Source: Coriobacteriales bacterium (GTDB lineage Bacteria > Actinomycetota > Coriobacteriia > Coriobacteriales > UBA8131). Taken from it: a DNA stretch of 9,835 nucleotides. The notes below the pieces were generated by a model, which was given only the letters and a program-made list of their open reading frames with translations, did not search any database and was not told the DNA's origin. Positions 1 through 6,363 of this stretch are shown here, piece by piece (the stretch's first letter is position 1; the number at the start of each line of letters is the position of its first letter). A program made the translations under genes and the position numbers. The stretch is from the NCBI GenBank assembly GCA_031267175.1, contig JAIRZP010000253.1, positions 1-9,835 on the forward strand, in the 5' to 3' direction.

Positions 1-3
1 GCC

Positions 4-1785
4 ATGCTCACTGAGTTGCGTGTGAGTAATCTGGCGCTCATCGCCGCCGCCGAGCTGGAGCTCGGACCGGGGCTCACCGTGCTTTCCGGAGAGACGGGAG
101 CGGGCAAGACCGCGCTGCTCTCCTCACTCAAACTCCTTATCGGTGAGCGCGGGGATGCCGCCCTGGTGGGGAGCCAGGGCGAGGAGGCACGCGTAGAAGT
201 GCTGTTCACCTGCGAGGCGGGGGAGCAGAATGCCGGCTCGGAGGTCTGCGACGGCGAGGAACACCTCGTGGTCCGCCGCATCAGGGCCGATGGCCGTTCG
301 CGCTGCTATCTGGATGACGCGCTCGCCACGGTGGGCAAGCTTAACAGCGTCCTCGGCCCCCAGGTGGATCTCTACGGACAGCACGAGCATCAATCGCTGC
401 TTAAGCCCACCGAGCAACTGCGTATGCTTGACGAGTATGCTGGCGAGGATCAGACCCATGCCCTGGCGGCCTACCGAGAGAGCCTGCAGGACTATCAGGA
501 GGCTGCGGCCCGACTCAACACCCTGATTCAGCTCAGTACGAGTTCTGCCGCCGAGCGCGAACAGGCCAGTTTCGTGGTGCGCGAGGTAGCCAAGGTGGCT
601 CCCCGGCCCGGCGAGTATGAGGCCCTGGAGTCTGAGCTTCCCCGTTTGCAACACGGTGAGCAGCTGGCCGAGGCGGCTGGTGCGGCCCTGGAGATACTGC
701 GCGGAGAGAACGGTGCGCTCGAAGGGCTGGAGCATGCGGTCAAGGTGCTTGAGGCCCTCAGGGGCGTTGACGCCCAGCTGGATAAGCCGTTGGAGCAACT
801 CAGCACGCTTGCTATCGTCCTGGAGGAGGCGACGGCCGACGTGGGCCGCTATACCTCAACCATTGAATATGACCCACAGCAGTTGCAACTCGCGCTCGAC
901 CGGCTCGGTGAGTTGGACGGCCTCAGCCGCCGTTTTGGGCCGGGGATGGAGCAGGTCTTTGCGCTCCTGCAGCGCTCCGAGCAGCTGCTGGAGAGTTCTG
1001 AGGATACGGAGGAACGCATCCAGCAGGCCGAGGCAGCAGCTTCAGAGGCAACCGGGGCGCTGGAGGACGCGGCGGCAGAACTCGCCCGGGTACGGGCGGT
1101 GGCGGCAGAGAGTTTTCTGGCAGGGCTCAATACGAGCATCGCCACCCTGGCGCTCACTGGTGCCAGCCTGGAGTTTTCTGTGGAGGATCTGCCTTTCAGC
1201 CGCTGGAATGCCACGGGCTCCCAGAGCTTTGAGCTGCTCTATCGTCCGGCACCCAACGTGGCCGCGCGCCCTCTGGCCAGGATAGCCTCCGGCGGTGAGC
1301 TCTCACGGGTCATGCTGGCCATCAAGGGCCTGCTCCAATCAAGCGACCACCCCATGACTCTGGTGTTTGACGAGATAGATGCCGGTATCGGCGGCAAGAC
1401 GGCTAACGCCGTCGCGGAACGCCTGGCGAGCCTGGCACGCCAACACCAGGTCATCGTGATCACGCATCTGGCTCAGATAGCCGTCCTCGCAGACCATCAC
1501 TTTCTGGTGAGCAAGACCGCCTCTTCTCGCACCACGCACACCGCTATCGCAGCGCTTGAGGGTGCCGACCGCACACGCGAGATTGCCCGTATGCTCTCCG
1601 GGTCCTCCGAGAAAGAGGCCCTCGCTCACGCGGAAAAGCTCCTGAAAGAAGCACACGCAGGAGAAGCACACGCAGGAGAGGCGTGCGAAAAAGAGCCGCA
1701 CCCAAAAGAGGCGCACCCGCACCCCGCTCCCCTTGAAGAGACGCAACGGGCACAGGCAGCACCCTCACACAAGGCACGCCGATGA
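4..1785 (+). CDS. recN: DNA repair protein RecN (SMC-like ATPase)
   Basis: RecN is a cytosolic SMC-like ATPase that gathers at DNA double-strand breaks and supports RecA-dependent repair. The 593-residue product shows the family plan: Walker A GETGAGKT (29-36), the RecN-typical YGQHEHQSLL segment (124-133), a long charged helical middle that should form the coiled coil (about 150-370), the ABC signature IASGGELSR (427-435), Walker B LVFDEIDAG (453-461) and the switch histidine in VITHLAQIA (485-493). The start MLTELRVSNLALI matches the usual RecN N-terminus, so the ATG at 4 is probably real, although only three upstream bases are visible and no ribosome site can be judged. The catalytic core ends near residue 547. 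The last 45 residues are an unusual low-complexity tail rich in Glu, His, Ala and Pro, making the protein somewhat longer than most RecN. The stop codon overlaps the steA start (ATGA), which implies translational coupling. Identification is secure. Confidence 0.97.
   Translation: MLTELRVSNLALIAAAELELGPGLTVLSGETGAGKTALLSSLKLLIGERGDAALVGSQGEEARVEVLFTCEAGEQNAGSEVCDGEEHLVVRRIRADGRSRCYLDDALATVGKLNSVLGPQVDLYGQHEHQSLLKPTEQLRMLDEYAGEDQTHALAAYRESLQDYQEAAARLNTLIQLSTSSAAEREQASFVVREVAKVAPRPGEYEALESELPRLQHGEQLAEAAGAALEILRGENGALEGLEHAVKVLEALRGVDAQLDKPLEQLSTLAIVLEEATADVGRYTSTIEYDPQQLQLALDRLGELDGLSRRFGPGMEQVFALLQRSEQLLESSEDTEERIQQAEAAASEATGALEDAAAELARVRAVAAESFLAGLNTSIATLALTGASLEFSVEDLPFSRWNATGSQSFELLYRPAPNVAARPLARIASGGELSRVMLAIKGLLQSSDHPMTLVFDEIDAGIGGKTANAVAERLASLARQHQVIVITHLAQIAVLADHHFLVSKTASSRTTHTAIAALEGADRTREIARMLSGSSEKEALAHAEKLLKEAHAGEAHAGEACEKEPHPKEAHPHPAPLEETQRAQAAPSHKARR
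1648..1722 (+). repeat. Degenerate 15-bp tandem repeat encoding the His-rich RecN tail
   Basis: Five consecutive in-frame 15-base units encode the pentapeptides EAHAG, EAHAG, EACEK, EPHPK and EAHPH (RecN residues 549-573). The first two units (1648-1662 and 1663-1677) are identical at the DNA level; the other three have drifted. The pattern suggests growth by tandem duplication or slippage inside recN, giving a Glu/His-rich flexible tail after the ATPase core. A His-x-x-x-x-His spacing could bind metal, but this is speculation. Confidence 0.8.
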
Positions 1786-2903
1786 TACTCGGCATCGTAC
1801 TCAAAGGCAAGAAGACCAAGTACCTGGTGCCCAATCTGGGCCCGGAGAATATCGCCGTCATCGATCATACCGACATTGACCGCGTCTCGGGCGAGACCCT
1901 TGTGGCCCGGGGTGTCAAGGCCGTGGTCAACGCCTCCAAGTCCACCACCGGCCGTTACCCCAATCTGGGCCCGGGGATACTCATCGATGCCGGCATTCCC
2001 CTCTACGACGACGCGGGGCAGGCGGTGTTTGACCGGCTTGATGACGGAGACGAGCTTCGTATCGAGAGCGACGGCTCGCTCTACAAGGGCAGCACGCTGA
2101 TTGCCCGGGCCACGGTCATGGATCGGGTGCGGCTGACGCGTCTGCTCGCCTCGGCAGAGCAGGCCATGGACACCGAGCTTGAGGCCTTTGTCCAGAACAC
2201 GGTGCAGTTTTTGGACAAGGAGTCAGTAGCGCTCATCTACGACCCCTGGGTGCCCACGGTAGAGACCCTCATACGGGGCCGCCAGGTACTCGCAGTCGTC
2301 CGAGGTTACGACTATCAGGCCGACCTCAATGCCCTCAAGCCGTATATCCGCGAGGTCAAACCGGTGCTCATAGGCGTGGACGGCGGCGCTGATGCCATCG
2401 TCGAGGCCGGATTCAAGCCGGATCTTATCATCGGCGACATGGATTCGGTGTCTGACGAGACCCTGCTCTCCGGCCCGGAGATCATCGCCCATGCCTATGA
2501 GGACGGAGCGTGCCCCTCGGCGCCCCGGCTCAAAGCGCTCGGAGTGCCGTTTAAGACCTGGCCGCTGTCGGCAACGAGCGAGGACCTGGCCCTGCTGCTC
2601 GCCTGGGAGAAGAAGGCCGATCTCATCGTGGCGCTGGGCACCCATTCAAACCTCGTGGAGTATCTGGACAAGGGACGCAGCGGCATGGCCAGCTCCTTTC
2701 TCGTGCGGCTCAAGGTAGGCCTCAAACTGGTAGACGCCAAGGGCGTGAGCAAGCTCTATCGCGCGTCTCCGCCGTCCTGGCAGATTATCGGTATCGTAGC
2801 CGCCGCGCTCCTCGTGGTAGCCGCCGTCTTCATGGTGTCCGCCCCGCTCCGCCAGGCCTTCAGCCTGTTCTGGCTCAACCTCCGAGCGCAGCTGGGACTT
2901 TAG
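1782..2903 (+). CDS. steA: SteA-like cytokinetic protein (thiamine-pyrophosphokinase-like fold, membrane-anchored)
   Basis: SteA proteins act in cell division/cell separation in corynebacteria, where SteA works with SteB; they carry a thiamine-pyrophosphokinase-like domain but are not established kinases. The 373-residue product has an N-terminal region with GRYPNLGPGILIDAG (57-71), then the TPPK-like motifs GVDGGAD (198-204) and KPDLIIGDMDSVSD (212-225). A single predicted membrane segment follows (about 334-354, IIGIVAAALLVVAAVFMVSA), with a short amphipathic C-terminus. This matches the family plan of a soluble domain followed by one C-terminal helix. The ATG at 1782 overlaps the recN stop by four bases, with only a weak AAGG (1771-1774) before it, so it probably depends on coupling. 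The recN-steA order is common in actinobacteria. The steB gene that usually follows is absent; the next gene is convergent. Family assignment is firm, the division role here is inferred from relatives. Confidence 0.88.
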   Translation: MILGIVLKGKKTKYLVPNLGPENIAVIDHTDIDRVSGETLVARGVKAVVNASKSTTGRYPNLGPGILIDAGIPLYDDAGQAVFDRLDDGDELRIESDGSLYKGSTLIARATVMDRVRLTRLLASAEQAMDTELEAFVQNTVQFLDKESVALIYDPWVPTVETLIRGRQVLAVVRGYDYQADLNALKPYIREVKPVLIGVDGGADAIVEAGFKPDLIIGDMDSVSDETLLSGPEIIAHAYEDGACPSAPRLKALGVPFKTWPLSATSEDLALLLAWEKKADLIVALGTHSNLVEYLDKGRSGMASSFLVRLKVGLKLVDAKGVSKLYRASPPSWQIIGIVAAALLVVAAVFMVSAPLRQAFSLFWLNLRAQLGL

Positions 2904-2914
2904 ACAAGCAGCCC

Positions 2915-4540
2915 TTACGCGTTCTGGTATTCGGTCAAGGGAGGGAGCGTCAGGCGCTTTGCGGTGTGCACGGGTGAGAAGGCCTCGTTCTTCTCTATCC
3001 TTCTGAGCAGAACCAGGACCCGTTCGGCAAGCATTATCCTAAAGGCAACCTCTGGATCGTTGAGGTCTATCCCTGCCATCTCACTTATCTTGTTAACGCG
3101 GTATTTGAGGGTATTGTAATGGACGTGCATCGCGCTTGCGGCCGAGGTGATGTCCTGGCGATGACGGACGTAGCAGAACAGCGTGTCCACGAGGCTGCTG
3201 CCCTTCTGCGTGTCTATTTTGCTGAGCTCCCAGACGGACGGAGGGATGAGGTCGTAGAGGTCAAAGACCTCTCCAAAACGCAGGACCATGTGCTCCAGTA
3301 TCAGGTCCTCATAGCGCAGGGCGCGTTCGGTGCTTTTCATCTGATCGGCTATGTCAAAGCAGGTAACCGCCTGATTGTAATAGGTGTACAGCGCGTCCAG
3401 ATCATGAAAGGGCATGCTGATGGCCGCCCTGCAGTGATGCGTCTTGAGCAGCTCAACAAAGGAGGCAATGCGTTCTCGCTCACTGAGGCCCTCAATGGAA
3501 GCATTGTCGTACACGATGATAAGGGCATCATCATAGATAAACACCGCGTCGCGCTTGAAGAGGTTCTTCAGCATCTGTTTGAGCAGCAGGAGTTTGTCGG
3601 TCTTGCGAAAGCGTTCCTCCATCTCAACGATGATGGCAACCAGAAATTCGTGGAACTCGAGGTTGTAGAGTTTGATGCGCTCCTGGATAGTCGTACGGTC
3701 GGCCAGCTTACGCTCGATGATGTCGAGGAGGAAGGTCTCAACAAAGGGGGCACCGGGCTGCCGCATGGCCAGATTGGTTCCCATGCTCAGGGCAAGGTAT
3801 TGACACAGCACCTTGAATATCTCAATGTCGAGGACCGCGGTTATGGGCCGGTTGTACTCAAAAAGTTTGCAATAGGCTACCAAACGATTGCCTCGCACGA
3901 CCCGCCCGGCAATGAGGCGGTGCTTGAGAAAGTCCTTCTCCCAGATGATGAGCACCTTGTCGTCGCCCGGCGCGTTGCTCTCTTCTCGCATGACTTCTTC
4001 GATAAACTGCTCGGGCATGTAGCCCTTTGTCATCACGTACTCAATGATGGGATCATCCTCCACCAGCTCAGCGCCGATGCTGCTGAGCAGGCAGAGAGAG
4101 GTGTCGAGGAGCAGGAGCGGGTTGCCGAGCGCCTGATAGCCCAGTTCCAGCAGTTCCTCCGTCTTGGACTCGTTTTGGACAAGCTGAAGCAGCCGGCTCG
4201 CAAAGTTATTGACCTGTATCTGGATTTCAAACACGGTACAGGTCTCGTCATACAGCCGTTCAAAATCCTCTGCCGTGCTGGCCAGTATCTTGTTGGTGCG
4301 GTTGCGGTCATAGAGAAACGGCCTGTCCTCCTCATCTATGAGCAGGAGCAGGTTGGTGTGCGCCGCCATCTCGGGCGTTGGCAGTTCTGACACCTTTCCA
4401 TAGTACAGGCAGTCTTCTTTGAGAGGGAGATCGGCGCCTTTGAGAGGCTGACGGGCAACGACTATTCTCGCTGGATCGGGGCTGATGACTCGGATACCTT
4501 TGCGGGCCTTGGATGAAAAATTAGAGAAGTAGACTATCAT
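2915..4540 (-). CDS. PucR/CdaR-family transcriptional regulator
   Basis: A 541-residue cytosolic DNA-binding regulator. The C-terminal PucR-type helix-turn-helix (PF13556 type) is clear at about 450-507: LVDTLFCYVRHRQDITSAAS, then the recognition helix region HVHYNTLKYRVNKISEMAG (472-490) and DLNDPEVAFRIMLAERVL. The segment at about 268-420 resembles the CdaR GGDEF-like domain (for example FRAAISMPFH-like strand at 370-378 and LRYEDLILEHMVL at 408-420). Residues 1-260 form an unassigned sensory region with a possible GAF-like part around 111-250; the ligand cannot be told from sequence. The ATG at 4540 is preceded by AGAGGTGG (complement of 4544-4551), a good ribosome site. The gene diverges from the aldehyde dehydrogenase cassette and shares its promoter region, so it is probably the cassette's regulator, perhaps sensing an alcohol, aldehyde or CoA intermediate. 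Its 3' end lies 11 bases from the steA stop. Family call firm; target and ligand inferred. Confidence 0.9.
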   Translation of the reverse strand: MIVYFSNFSSKARKGIRVISPDPARIVVARQPLKGADLPLKEDCLYYGKVSELPTPEMAAHTNLLLLIDEEDRPFLYDRNRTNKILASTAEDFERLYDETCTVFEIQIQVNNFASRLLQLVQNESKTEELLELGYQALGNPLLLLDTSLCLLSSIGAELVEDDPIIEYVMTKGYMPEQFIEEVMREESNAPGDDKVLIIWEKDFLKHRLIAGRVVRGNRLVAYCKLFEYNRPITAVLDIEIFKVLCQYLALSMGTNLAMRQPGAPFVETFLLDIIERKLADRTTIQERIKLYNLEFHEFLVAIIVEMEERFRKTDKLLLLKQMLKNLFKRDAVFIYDDALIIVYDNASIEGLSERERIASFVELLKTHHCRAAISMPFHDLDALYTYYNQAVTCFDIADQMKSTERALRYEDLILEHMVLRFGEVFDLYDLIPPSVWELSKIDTQKGSSLVDTLFCYVRHRQDITSAASAMHVHYNTLKYRVNKISEMAGIDLNDPEVAFRIMLAERVLVLLRRIEKNEAFSPVHTAKRLTLPPLTEYQNA

Positions 4541-4584
4541 GCCCCACCTCTTTCATGCCTCGTAGTGGTTGTTCATGCGTCTTG

Positions 4585-4613
4585 GTTATATTTTGCAGTA
4601 TATTACATGTGAA
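4585..4613 (-). promoter_or_regulatory. Candidate sigma-70-type promoter of the PucR-family gene
   Basis: On the minus strand TTCACA (complement of 4608-4613) is separated by 17 bases from TATAAC (complement of 4585-4590). Each hexamer matches the consensus at five of six positions. Transcription would begin near 4578, giving a leader of about 38 bases before the regulator's ATG. Its spacer contains one copy of the direct repeat TTGCAGTATAT, which would let a bound regulator block this promoter. Confidence 0.6.
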
Positions 4614-4634
4614 GGACGCCAAATTGCAGAATAT
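4593..4634 (+). promoter_or_regulatory. Direct repeat TTGCAGwATAT, candidate operator
   Basis: TTGCAGTATAT (4593-4603) recurs as TTGCAGAATAT (4624-4634), ten of eleven bases identical, with start-to-start distance 31 bases, close to three turns of B-DNA. The second copy is flanked by ACGCC (4616-4620) and GGCGT (4636-4640). Two same-face sites in a divergent promoter region suit a dimeric or tetrameric regulator; the adjacent PucR-family protein is the obvious candidate. The first copy overlaps the leftward promoter, and both lie upstream of the rightward one, consistent with autorepression plus activation. Binding is inferred. Confidence 0.45.
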
Positions 4635-4660
4635 CGGCGTTCATCAAATTTCATAATCTT

Positions 4661-4688
4661 TTGCATAACGCTGATTCCATTTTAGAAT
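4661..4688 (+). promoter_or_regulatory. Candidate promoter of the aldehyde dehydrogenase-ptb-buk-adh cassette
   Basis: TTGCAT (4661-4666), a 16-base spacer and TAGAAT (4683-4688) form a plausible sigma-70-type promoter, with start near 4695. This implies a long leader of about 195 bases. The near-palindrome ATCAAATTTCAT (4643-4654) is centred about 46 bases upstream of the predicted start, a position where activators often bind. A second -10-like TATACT (4831-4836) exists nearer the gene but has no recognisable -35 partner. Confidence 0.45.
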
Positions 4689-4754
4689 CTTTGACTAGCG
4701 ACCACCCACAAAAATCTACTCTGTTCGGTGTAAGGCTGAAATCTCACGACAGTG

Positions 4755-4828
4755 CGCCGGTAAGAAGCGGCGACAAAGCATCGTTCAAAGTTCTCAATCG
4801 CCACCGTAGAAATCAGGGCTTTGGCGGT
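4755..4828 (+). promoter_or_regulatory. Leader RNA with mutually exclusive stems (possible attenuator or sensor)
   Basis: Four segments in the leader can pair in competing ways. A CGCCG (4755-4759) pairs with B CGGCG (4768-4772) across an 8-base loop. B shifted by one, GGCGA (4769-4773), pairs with C TCGCC (4798-4802). C, as part of AATCGCCA (from 4797), pairs over seven base pairs with D TGGCGGT (4822-4828), including one G-T wobble. A-B with C-D is one state; B-C is the alternative. No T-run follows D and no known riboswitch consensus was recognised. Stems are short, so chance is possible. Confidence 0.3.
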
Positions 4829-4877
4829 CGTATACTCAGGGCACTTTCCATTATCACGTTCCATCAATCAAAAGAAT

Positions 4878-4884
4878 GAGGAGG
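4878..4884 (+). promoter_or_regulatory. Strong ribosome binding site of the aldehyde dehydrogenase gene
   Basis: GAGGAGG lies five bases before the ATG at 4890. It decides the start: the reading frame stays open upstream to 4821, but that stretch has no family similarity, whereas MAKGVFES aligns with the conserved beginning of EutE-type enzymes. Confidence 0.85.
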
Positions 4885-4889
4885 CAATT

Positions 4890-6218
4890 ATGGCAAAAGG
4901 AGTCTTTGAAAGCGCCACCGAGGCCTGTGCGGCAGCAACTGAGGCACAGAAGAAGCTGGTCAAGGAGTACACACTGGAAGATCGCGACCGTTTTATTCAG
5001 GCGATTCGCGACAAGATCATGCCCAACATGGAGCTGCTCGCCCAAATGGAGTTTGATGAGACGGGCTATGGGCGTTTTGAGGACAAGATGGCCAAGAACA
5101 CCGGCGCTGTCATGCTCTCGCAAGGGACCGAGGCTATTCCCACCAATCTGTATGCGTCCGACAAGGGCCTTACGGTGGAATATTACGCCCCCTATGGCGT
5201 GGTAGGTGCCGTCACGCCGGTCACCAATCCTGCGGCCACCATCATCGGCAATGGCATCGGCAACATGGCCGCTGGCAACGCCGTCGTGTTCAACGCGCAC
5301 CCGGGTGCCAAGGCAACCTCCGCCAAAACGGTCGAGCTGGTCAATGAGGCCATCACCGAGGCCGGTGGTCCCGAGAACCTCTTCGTCATGGTGGCCAATC
5401 CCACGCTCGCCACGCTTGACGAGATAATCGCCTATCCCTCCGTCAGACTGCTGGTAGGCACCGGCGGCCCGGCCATGGTAAAGACCCTCATGACCTCGGG
5501 CAAAAAGGTCATCGCGGCCGGCGCAGGCAACCCACCCTCTATAATCGACAGTTCGGTTGACCTCAAAAAGGCAGCGGAAGGCCTTCTGGGCTCCGCGTCC
5601 TTTGACAACAACCTCCTCTGCATCGCCGAGAAGGAGATCTTTGTGGTCGAGGATGTCTTTGACGAGTTCATGAAGGAGTTTGAGGCTGCTGGCGCCTACG
5701 TTATCGCTCCGGAGGATGCCAAGAAGGTCAGTGAACTCTGCTATGTGCAGCTCCCCAACGGCGAGTATGTCGCCAACAAGGATTACGTGGGCAAGATGGC
5801 CAACAAAATCCTCGCGGCTGCCGGCGTAGAGATCGATTCCGACCCGCGCATCGCGGTCTATGTCACCGACTTTGACGATCCGCTGGTGCACACCGAACAG
5901 ATGATGCCTATCATCCCCATCGTCAAGGCCAAGGACTTTGAACAGGCAATGGAGTGGGCGTATATCGCAGAGAAGGGCAACTGCCACTCCGCCTCTATCT
6001 GGTCCAACGACATCGACCATGTCACCGAGTTCGGCACGCTTATCAACACCACCATCTTCGTGCAGAACGGTGGCACCATGGCCGCGTTTGGCGTCGGAGG
6101 CAGCGGCACCAACGCTCCCACGATTGCCACCCCAACCGGCGAGGGCGTCACGGGGCCGCAGTCATTTGTCCGTCGTCGTCGCTTCTGCATGGCCGACGGA
6201 GGCAACTACCTGCTCTAA
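4890..6218 (+). CDS. CoA-acylating aldehyde dehydrogenase (EutE/PduP/butyraldehyde dehydrogenase type)
   Basis: This 442-residue cytosolic enzyme should interconvert an aldehyde plus CoA and NAD+ with acyl-CoA plus NADH. Family motifs are intact: TPVTNP (109-114), the nucleotide-loop GTGGPAMVKTL (190-200), GAGNPP (211-216), catalytic Cys244 in SFDNNLLCIAEKE, HTEQMMPIIPIV (334-345) and TPTGEGVTG (414-422). From recollection of family sequences it resembles clostridial butyraldehyde dehydrogenase (the GTGGP-MVKTL, SGKK-IGAGAGNPP and SFDNNL-CIAEKE blocks) as well as EutE, and less the SucD succinyl-CoA type. It begins about 30 residues later than E. coli EutE and so lacks the N-terminal microcompartment-targeting extension; no shell genes are nearby. 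It heads the cassette, behind a long leader, and is followed by a strong hairpin and ptb 145 bases on. Substrate chain length is unknown: acetaldehyde, butyraldehyde or a branched or aromatic aldehyde are possible. Confidence 0.93.
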   Translation: MAKGVFESATEACAAATEAQKKLVKEYTLEDRDRFIQAIRDKIMPNMELLAQMEFDETGYGRFEDKMAKNTGAVMLSQGTEAIPTNLYASDKGLTVEYYAPYGVVGAVTPVTNPAATIIGNGIGNMAAGNAVVFNAHPGAKATSAKTVELVNEAITEAGGPENLFVMVANPTLATLDEIIAYPSVRLLVGTGGPAMVKTLMTSGKKVIAAGAGNPPSIIDSSVDLKKAAEGLLGSASFDNNLLCIAEKEIFVVEDVFDEFMKEFEAAGAYVIAPEDAKKVSELCYVQLPNGEYVANKDYVGKMANKILAAAGVEIDSDPRIAVYVTDFDDPLVHTEQMMPIIPIVKAKDFEQAMEWAYIAEKGNCHSASIWSNDIDHVTEFGTLINTTIFVQNGGTMAAFGVGGSGTNAPTIATPTGEGVTGPQSFVRRRRFCMADGGNYLL

Positions 6219-6233
6219 GTCAGTAACCACAAA

Positions 6234-6263
6234 GGGGGGCTCGGGAGTATTCCCGGGCCCCCC
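6234..6263 (+). terminator. Strong 13-bp hairpin after the aldehyde dehydrogenase gene (partial terminator or mRNA processing site)
   Basis: The left arm 6234-6246 (GGGGGGCTCGGGA) pairs with 6251-6263 over 13 base pairs, with one T-G wobble and a four-base GTAT loop; flanking CACA and TGTG could extend it. No T-run follows, so it is not a classical intrinsic terminator. Placed 16 bases after the stop and about 100 bases before ptb, it may terminate some transcripts, or protect the upstream message, giving unequal levels of the dehydrogenase and ptb-buk. Confidence 0.7.
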
Positions 6264-6363
6264 TGTGTCCCATACGGTTGGAGTGCCTGCCCTGGCAGAA
6301 GGGCTTCTCCAGCGGTATCTAGCATGTTCTCACGCAACTGGATAGAAGAGAAAGAGAGTGGCC

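Larger units (their letters stand above)
4541..4889. other. Divergent intergenic control region (349 bases, no convincing gene)
   Basis: This gap lies between the divergent regulator and aldehyde dehydrogenase genes and is visibly richer in A and T than the flanking coding sequence, especially at 4581-4700. It holds a candidate promoter for each direction, an 11-base direct repeat, an imperfect 12-base palindrome ATCAAATTTCAT (4643-4654) just before the rightward -35, and a roughly 195-base leader with competing short stems. Open frames of 61-72 codons occur on both strands within it, but none has a ribosome site and I do not call them genes. Confidence 0.75.

Noticed and set aside
2946..2960. 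Small hairpin AGCG-TCAGG-CGCT followed by TT as a terminator for steA
   Set aside because: Only four base pairs and a very short T-run, inside the regulator's coding region; too weak to call.
3119..4390. 423-codon open frame antisense to the PucR-family gene
   Set aside because: It mirrors the codon structure of the real gene; its translation shows no recognisable domain, and the minus-strand product has a clear PucR helix-turn-helix and ribosome site.
4661..4879. 72-codon rightward frame in the intergenic region as a leader peptide or small gene
   Set aside because: No ribosome site, a TTG start inside a predicted -35 element, and no recognisable protein features; kept only as part of a finding.
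4821..4889. Upstream extension of the aldehyde dehydrogenase by 23 codons
   Set aside because: No ribosome site at 4821 and no similarity to EutE-type N-termini, while GAGGAGG stands five bases before the ATG at 4890.
4695..4889. Known riboswitch (cobalamin, TPP, SAM, ykkC type) in the cassette leader
   Set aside because: No conserved box of these classes could be recognised by eye.
4854..6020. 388-codon open frame antisense to the aldehyde dehydrogenase gene
   Set aside because: Shadow of a GC-rich coding frame; the sense protein has all catalytic motifs, the antisense product has none.
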